In this document: positions 59,038 through 64,000 of the stretch, one piece after another | How the letters are laid out: every line of letters begins with the position of its first letter | Numbering within the stretch: the stretch's first letter is position 1 | Assembly: GCF_900114535.1 (NCBI RefSeq) | Contig: NZ_FOTK01000033.1 | Location: 1-64,000 of the forward strand | Source of the DNA: Methylobacterium pseudosasicola | GTDB taxonomy: Bacteria; Pseudomonadota; Alphaproteobacteria; Rhizobiales; Beijerinckiaceae | Direction: 5' to 3' | Length of the DNA: 64,000 bases | Translations under genes and position numbers: made by a program | Notes under the pieces: model-generated | Told to the model about the DNA's origin: nothing | Database searches by the model: none | Seen by the model: the letters and a program-made list of their open reading frames with translations, nothing else

Positions 59038-59871
59038 TCAGTTGGTCGCGTTCTTGTACTTCTCGTGCATCGCCTTCGAGTAGGCGGTCGGCTCGATGCC
59101 CCACTTCTTCTCACCGGCGACGATGAAGCCTGTCTTCATCCAGTCCTTGGTTGCGTCCTCGACCATCGTCTGGAGCGTGGTGTTGCCCTGCGCCACCGCC
59201 ATCATCCACGGCGCGTCGAGGATGCCCTTAAGCGGCAGGGCGTAGCCGGCCTTCCAATCATCGTCGAGCAGCTTACCCTGGAGCATGCTCTGGTCGTAGA
59301 CGTAGCCGAGGCAGTTGCCCTGCTTCAGCGCGAAGAGCGGCTTCTCGGAGCCGTCGAAGGCGACGATCTCCGCCCCGTAGGTGCGGGCGACGTCCTTGTT
59401 GTACCAAGCCCCCGAGGTCGCGCAGAGCGGCTTGCCTTTCAGCTGGGCCCAGTCGGTGATGCCGGAGGTCTTGGGCAGCAGCACGTTGACGAAGTCGGAA
59501 TAGTATTGCGGGTCGATGGCCTGCACGACACGGCGGCGCTCCGGCTTGTCCGAAAGCGTCGCGATCAGGAGATCGACCTTGCCCTGCTGCAGGAACTCGA
59601 TCCGGTTGGCCGAGACCACCGGCACCAGTTCGAGCTTCACGCCGAGGCGCTTGGCCAGGTCGGCGGCGAGATCGGGCTCGAGCCCGATGATCGTGCCGCT
59701 CGGATCACGGAACCCGAAGGGCTTGTAGTCCGCCTTCACGCCGACGATCAGCGTCCCACGCTGCTTGATCGCGTCGACGCCGTCCGCGGCCGAGGCTTGA
59801 CCGGTCACAGCGAGGGCCGAAACCGCCGCTAGCGCGCCGAGAGTCAGGAAGGTGCGGATCGTGTGTCGCAT
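59038..59871 (-). CDS. Polar amino-acid ABC transporter substrate-binding protein
   Basis: A 277-residue periplasmic binding protein. The first 28 residues form a secretion signal (TFLTLGALAAVSALAV then TGQASA). The mature part has TLIVGVKADYKPFGFRDP, LEPDLAADLAKRLG and RIEFLQQGKVDLLIATLS, typical of SBP_bac_3. It follows the SolA-like gene by 71 bases in the same direction, so the imported solute is probably the oxidase substrate or precursor. Confidence 0.92.
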   Translation of the reverse strand: MRHTIRTFLTLGALAAVSALAVTGQASAADGVDAIKQRGTLIVGVKADYKPFGFRDPSGTIIGLEPDLAADLAKRLGVKLELVPVVSANRIEFLQQGKVDLLIATLSDKPERRRVVQAIDPQYYSDFVNVLLPKTSGITDWAQLKGKPLCATSGAWYNKDVARTYGAEIVAFDGSEKPLFALKQGNCLGYVYDQSMLQGKLLDDDWKAGYALPLKGILDAPWMMAVAQGNTTLQTMVEDATKDWMKTGFIVAGEKKWGIEPTAYSKAMHEKYKNATN

Positions 59872-59942
59872 CGGCTCGGTCCTGCGCGGGTGATCTGATC
59901 TTGGCATGGTTTCTAGCAATCCACGAGCCATCGGCCGGCGGA

Positions 59943-61112
59943 TCAACCGAAGCGTGCGAGTGCGAACGGCGTGAGGTCGGGTCGCCCGGCGGCTCCGGAC
60001 AGGTCCGCGGCGACGGCCTCGCCGATACCCGCCGAATGCTTGAAGCCGTGCCCCGAGCAGGCGGAGACCACGAGCAATCGATCCATCTCGGGATGCCGGT
60101 CGATGATGAAGCCGCGATCGGGTGTCACCGTGTAAACGCAGGCCGCGGCCCGCACGATCTCCGGGGTGGCGCCGGCCAGCCGGTTCTCGACCCGCAGCCG
60201 GTACATCGCGTCGGATTCCATCGGGTCGACGCGGCGCTCGACCGCGTCGGCGGTGGTGGCGGTGCTGTACTGCTCGGTCGCGACCTTGATGGCGCGCTCC
60301 CCCGCCATGGGCGGGAAGCCGTAGAGGTAGTCCGTGTCGCCCGTCCCGTACATCCAGATGAAGACGGGCGAGCGCGGCCCATACGCGGCTTCGTCCGTCA
60401 GCGCGTACCAGTGCAGGAGTTGGCGCCGGACCGTCAGCAGCCCGTCGAACGGACGCCCAAGCAGCGGGGCGGTCCAGGCGCCGGCCGCGACCACGGCGCG
60501 ATCGGCCAGGATCACGCCGTCGGCGGTCTCGATGCGGACACCGGACCCGTCCTGCTGCAGCGCCAGGACCTCGCAGCCGGTCCGGATCTTGGCCCCCAAG
60601 GCAACGGCGCGGGTGAGCTGCGCCGCGATACAGCGCTCCGGGAACACGTAGCCGCCGCCCGGCTCGTAATAGGCCTTCTCGTCGCCAGCGAGGTTCAGGA
60701 ATTGCGGGAAGCGGCGGGTGACCTCCGCCCCGTCGAGCACCTCGTGCGCGATCCCGGCACCCTGCGCAGCGCTGATCGAGCGGCCGACGAAATCCGGCTT
60801 GCCGTGGTGGGAGGAGACGCCGTGACCGGGAGCCATGACCAGGGCGCCGCAAGCGTTCAGCAGGGTCTCGCCCGTTTCCGCTTCCAATTCCCGCCAGATC
60901 CGATGCGCGGCGGTGACGAACGGGACGTAGTCGCTTCCCTCGCCGACGGCCTGGCGCGTGATCCGGGTTTCGCCGTGGCTCGACCCGAGCGCGTGCGGCG
61001 GCGCGAAGCGATCGAGCCCGATCACCGCGGCACCGCGTTTGGCCAGTTGGTAGAGGGCAGCACTGCCCATGGCCCCGAGACCCAGGACTGCGACGTCGAA
61101 CCGGCGCGTCAT
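59943..61112 (-). CDS. solA: N-methyl-L-amino-acid oxidase, SolA/MTOX-like
   Basis: A 389-residue flavoprotein of the monomeric sarcosine oxidase / N-methyltryptophan oxidase family. Seen: DVAVLGLGAMGSAALYQLAK (GxGxxG), GSSHGETRITRQ, and ACVYTVTPDRGFIIDRHPE where Cys325 is the expected covalent FAD attachment. The C-terminal VVSACSGHGFKHS completes the flavin pocket. It would demethylate or deaminate a secondary amine with oxygen, yielding an aldehyde and peroxide. It heads the minus-strand ABC operon and is divergent from the GlxA-type regulator at 61286. Confidence 0.88.
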   Translation of the reverse strand: MTRRFDVAVLGLGAMGSAALYQLAKRGAAVIGLDRFAPPHALGSSHGETRITRQAVGEGSDYVPFVTAAHRIWRELEAETGETLLNACGALVMAPGHGVSSHHGKPDFVGRSISAAQGAGIAHEVLDGAEVTRRFPQFLNLAGDEKAYYEPGGGYVFPERCIAAQLTRAVALGAKIRTGCEVLALQQDGSGVRIETADGVILADRAVVAAGAWTAPLLGRPFDGLLTVRRQLLHWYALTDEAAYGPRSPVFIWMYGTGDTDYLYGFPPMAGERAIKVATEQYSTATTADAVERRVDPMESDAMYRLRVENRLAGATPEIVRAAACVYTVTPDRGFIIDRHPEMDRLLVVSACSGHGFKHSAGIGEAVAADLSGAAGRPDLTPFALARFG

Positions 61113-61285
61113 CGCGCATGCCCCCGCAGGCCGGCGTTGCGCGGCGGCTCGGGTTCATCCGGGGACGAGGGAGGCGTGGAGAAACCGGGCATTCTGGGGC
61201 GATCTCAAGCCAAGAGGTTACGCGACCATGAGAATGACGCGCCCTGGTTGTTGCGCTTGACCGTAACAGACGGTTTCTATCACGA

Positions 61286-62272
61286 ATGAGCCAACCGCAT
61301 GCGCCGACATCGAATAAGGCATCGTCTGCGCTGGGGGACCGTCCTCAGGAGATCGGCTACATCCTGGTTCCAGGCTTCGCATTGCTGTCGTTCGCATCGG
61401 CCTGCGAGCCGTTCCGGGCGGCCAATCAGCTGGCCGGCCGGGTTCTCTACCGGCTGCGCTACTTCGGCGAGGCGGAAGGCCGTGTCGTGTCCTCCTCGGG
61501 CGCGGAGATTCCCGCTGAGGAGCTGCCCTGCGGGCGCGGATCCCTGCACACCGTCTTCGTCTGCGCAGGCGGCGAGCCGAACGCTTGGAACAGGCCCGCA
61601 ATCCATGCGGCCTTGCGGCGGCTCGCCCGGCTCGGCGTGCGCATCGGCGGCATTTCGGGCGGCCCCTACCTGATGGCCGCGGCGGGACTTCTGGTCGACC
61701 GGGCGTTCACCATCCACTGGGAGCACGCGGGCGCCACGATCGAGGCGTTCCCGCAAGCGCGCCTCACCCGCGCGCGCTACGTCGCCGATCCCGATCGCCT
61801 GACCTGCGGAGGCGGCGTCGCTCCCCTCGACATGGCCCACACGCTGATCGCCGAACGCATGGGGACGGCGTTCGCGCGCCGCGTGTCGGATTGGTTCCTC
61901 CACACGGCGGTCAGCGCTGCGGATGACCCGCAGCGGGCCTCGACGGCGGAGCGCTACGGCGTTCATCATCCGGCCCTGCTCATCGTCCTTGAGACCATGG
62001 AGAAGACTGTCGAAGCGCCCCTCGGCCGCCAAGCCATGGCCCGCCTCGCAGCTGTCAGTGAGCGTCATCTCGACCGCCTCTTCCTCGACAAGCAGGGCCT
62101 GAGCTTCTCGGCGCAGTACCGGGCCATCCGCTTGGCCCATGGCCGCCGGCTGCTACGTCAGAGTCCACTCAGAATTGGAGAGATCGCGACGGCCTGCGGC
62201 TTCTCGAGCGCTGCCCATTTCTCGCGCAGCTACCGATCGCATTTCGGTTGCAGCCCATCCGCGGAACGATGA
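61286..62272 (+). CDS. glxA: GlxA-family transcriptional regulator (DJ-1/PfpI-like domain with AraC HTH)
   Basis: A 328-residue regulator. Residues 20-200 form a class I amidase/DJ-1-like domain in which the usual nucleophilic Cys elbow reads GGISGGPYLMAAAG, so it is probably a sensor, not an enzyme. Two AraC-type helix-turn-helix motifs follow (MARLAAVSERHLDRLFLDK and IGEIATACGFSSAAHFSRSY). GlxA regulators adjoin glx/mgs clusters in other alphaproteobacteria. It is divergent from the solA-ABC operon and likely activates it or the mgs genes. Confidence 0.87.
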   Translation: MSQPHAPTSNKASSALGDRPQEIGYILVPGFALLSFASACEPFRAANQLAGRVLYRLRYFGEAEGRVVSSSGAEIPAEELPCGRGSLHTVFVCAGGEPNAWNRPAIHAALRRLARLGVRIGGISGGPYLMAAAGLLVDRAFTIHWEHAGATIEAFPQARLTRARYVADPDRLTCGGGVAPLDMAHTLIAERMGTAFARRVSDWFLHTAVSAADDPQRASTAERYGVHHPALLIVLETMEKTVEAPLGRQAMARLAAVSERHLDRLFLDKQGLSFSAQYRAIRLAHGRRLLRQSPLRIGEIATACGFSSAAHFSRSYRSHFGCSPSAER

Positions 62273-62947
62273 ACGGAATCGTCAAAGTGAATGCGGCGGA
62301 CCCGCCCGGCAACGCAAGACAATCAGACTTCGGAGCAAGGTTCATCAACCGGTGTCCCTGCACCAACTTTTACCTCGGGTCACCGTTTGGGTGTCAATCA
62401 CGATGCCGAAAGTCCAGCGCGACTACGGATACTGGGACAGCAGTGTGCCCTTATGCTCAATCAATGCATCCATGCAGATCTTGCACGGTGGTGGACATAT
62501 GACCGCTGTCTGGATGCGCTGGCAGCCTTCGCTATGCTCGGATTGGCGCGAACAGTCGCAACGGTTGTGTCAACATTTTTCAGTGCTCGCCCAGGAGCGG
62601 ACAGTCTGAAATCCACGCAACCCAGTCGTTCAGGGTCGCCCGTCCGCGGGACCGGAAATGGCCGATATCGGACGAATTTCCAAGCAAAGCGGACGTTGGT
62701 TATCCAAATGCTTGAGGCCCAAACTAATCGATGAATCCAGCCTACTCGGTGCAGGCCCACAGCCGCTGTCAGGGCGGTCGTTCCGGCAGCTTTGCACCAT
62801 CCCCGTGTGCAGGCGGGGCCGAGCGGGTTTAGCTGTTGAGACCGGGCCGCTCGGCCCCTATCGAAGCGTGGACCCTGGGAAGGATTTCCACTTCGATTCC
62901 GTTTGCACCGCGACCGCGTGCGGATCGTGGTGGATGAGCGCTTGGCG
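62273..62947. other. 0.67 kb gap with one inverted repeat; no gene called
   Basis: No convincing gene was seen. A 93-codon plus-strand frame at 62453-62734 has a hydrophobic helix-like stretch (LDALAAFAMLGLARTVATVV) but no ribosome binding site or homology I recognise. A 12-base-arm inverted repeat lies at 62815-62858, downstream of the porin-like gene. The 5' side follows the GlxA stop directly. Confidence 0.45.
62815..62858. repeat. Perfect 12-base inverted repeat with 20-base loop
   Basis: Arms GGGGCCGAGCGG and its exact complement CCGCTCGGCCCC enclose 20 bases. It lies about 90 bases beyond the 3' end of the outer-membrane gene, where a terminator would sit, but no T-run follows on either strand, so it is not a classical rho-independent terminator. 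It may stabilise the transcript end or be a relic of mobile DNA. Confidence 0.6.
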
Positions 62948-63919
62948 TCAGCCCTTGCGGACCAGCGGGGCCACCACCGCAGCCGGCGCCGGCGGGGTGT
63001 AGAGCGGGACGACGAAGCGGACGAAGCCGTCGGTCGAGTAATTGTCCCGGGTCCGACCGAGGGCGTTCGTGTACTGGGCGCCCGTGACCACGTCGCGCGC
63101 CACGTAAGCCTGAACGGTGAAGGCCTTGAAGTCGTAGCCGACGAGGCCACCGACCGCGAAGCGGCCGCGATTGCCATTCGCCGCGCTGAACTGGCTGGTG
63201 TCGAAGTTGTAGACGCCGTAGGCGACTGGGCCAATCTCGAAATTGCCGAACTTCTTCGTGGCGGTCAGATCCAGCAAGATTGCATCCGAGAGGCGGATTG
63301 GTCCGATCGCTGCCCCGATCGGACCACCGAAGCGGCCGGGCGTGTCGTAGACGTTGCCGGTCAGGTTGGCGGTGATGTTCCAGCCGTCGCCGGTATAGCT
63401 GCCGGCGACACCGAACCTGTACGTGTTCGAGGAGAGCTGCGGCAGCACGGGCGTACCGGACAAACCGGTCCCGAGCGAGCCGCGGCCGGCATCGAGGTCG
63501 TTCAAGTGAACGCCGCCCAGGAAACTGACGCCGAAATTGTTGCCGAGATCGAACGCCCAGATGCCGGCGAGCAGGGTACCGACGTTGATCGAGATGTCCT
63601 TGTTTCGCTGGCCGGCGCCGTTGCGGGTGAAGGCGAACACGGTGGGTTGCGCGACGAGGGCTTCGATGCGGCCGCCGAGAGGAGTCAGCGGGGTCGACCA
63701 GAGCAGGAACGGGACATTGATCGCGGTGTCGGGCGAGAACGGCTGATCGCTGCGACGGTAAATGAAGGTGTCGACCGCGTAGAGGCCCTCGGGCAAGGGC
63801 GCGCCGGCGGCGAGGCCGACCTGCTCGCCCGGAATCGTTGTGGCTTGGGCGAAAGCGGCCGTCGCGCTCAACGCGACGGCCGCAGCGCCCGCGAGCGTTG
63901 CCGTGATCCTGTTCAGCAT
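62948..63919 (-). CDS. Outer-membrane transporter, phenol-meta-pathway/SphA-like family
   Basis: A 323-residue outer-membrane beta-barrel-type protein. The N terminus is a signal peptide (LNRITATLAGAAAVALSA then TAAFAQA). The mature chain alternates short strands and turns (FDLGNNFGVSFLGGVHLND, FGNFEIGPVAYGVYNFDTS) and ends in strands rich in aromatic residues (DGFVRFVVPLY), as in family members associated with aromatic uptake. ATG 63919 follows GGGGATTGAGG; a TTG two codons upstream is less likely. Last gene before the window edge, with its own upstream region. Confidence 0.83.
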   Translation of the reverse strand: MLNRITATLAGAAAVALSATAAFAQATTIPGEQVGLAAGAPLPEGLYAVDTFIYRRSDQPFSPDTAINVPFLLWSTPLTPLGGRIEALVAQPTVFAFTRNGAGQRNKDISINVGTLLAGIWAFDLGNNFGVSFLGGVHLNDLDAGRGSLGTGLSGTPVLPQLSSNTYRFGVAGSYTGDGWNITANLTGNVYDTPGRFGGPIGAAIGPIRLSDAILLDLTATKKFGNFEIGPVAYGVYNFDTSQFSAANGNRGRFAVGGLVGYDFKAFTVQAYVARDVVTGAQYTNALGRTRDNYSTDGFVRFVVPLYTPPAPAAVVAPLVRKG

Positions 63920-64000
63920 CCTCAATCCCCTTCTTGCCGGGCGCAGGCCGAGCGTTCCCGTTCGCCGGAAAGCCCCGGCGCAGATATCGATAGGTTGTTT

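Noticed and set aside
62453..62734. 93-codon plus-strand frame with a hydrophobic segment
   Set aside because: No ribosome binding site and no recognised family, so too weak to call as a gene. Noted in the gap description.

Overview
The window looks like a chromosomal or megaplasmid segment of a high-GC, metabolically versatile alphaproteobacterium, most likely Methylobacterium or Methylorubrum. I infer this from the GC-rich codon use, the N-methylglutamate synthase / GlnT-type gene set, the fused fructose phosphotransferase proteins and the many solute transporters. No rRNA, tRNA, CRISPR array or phage gene was seen. Most of the window is intact genes in compact operons, interrupted by IS remnants (1-331, 39267-39342, 44816-45044) and a few lower-GC gaps.

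Layout. 1-5543: a secondary chaperone operon (dnaK remnant, clpB, grpE, a CbpA-type dnaJ, cbpM) whose dnaK is cut by an IS3-family element. 5675-5974: a small antibiotic-biosynthesis-monooxygenase-type protein. 6155-16910: an 11 kb block of ten glycosyltransferase-type genes on both strands, including a sucrose-phosphate synthase/phosphatase fusion, a sialyltransferase-like (GT29) protein and a GT2 enzyme with an N-terminal zinc ribbon. No polymerase or flippase is present. 17096-18151: a YihY/BrkB membrane protein. 18358-25628: an IclR-controlled catabolic operon (two MFS carriers, DUF1932 dehydrogenase, RraA/HMG-aldolase-like protein, SMP-30 lactonase, exported amidohydrolase). 25798-31670: a polar amino-acid ABC importer joined to an MmgE/PrpD protein and an NtaA-like flavin monooxygenase. 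32681-39155: a LacI-type regulator and fruBKA, a self-contained fructose PTS. 39769-44168: a hybrid histidine kinase, a single-domain receiver and a receiver-adenylate cyclase. 45524-49031: an MFS carrier and an aconitase-family enzyme with an altered Fe-S ligand position.

49990-62272 reads as one nitrogen/amine module: an FAD amine oxidase, an XRE-cupin regulator, mgsABC (glxBCD-like), a type III glutamine synthetase or gamma-glutamylmethylamide synthetase, a polar amino-acid ABC importer, a SolA-like N-methyl amino-acid oxidase and a GlxA/AraC regulator. The classical NAD-linked N-methylglutamate dehydrogenase (mgdABCD) is not in this window. A plausible combined role is import and oxidative deamination or demethylation of an amino compound, with the released amine or ammonia captured by the synthetases. 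The window ends with an outer-membrane phenol-meta-pathway-type (SphA-like) protein.

The most novel-looking parts are the orphan glycosyltransferase block, the PrpD/NtaA/ABC operon, the mgs-SolA-GlxA module and the atypical aconitase. Functional names come from motif and domain recognition by eye; no database search was run.
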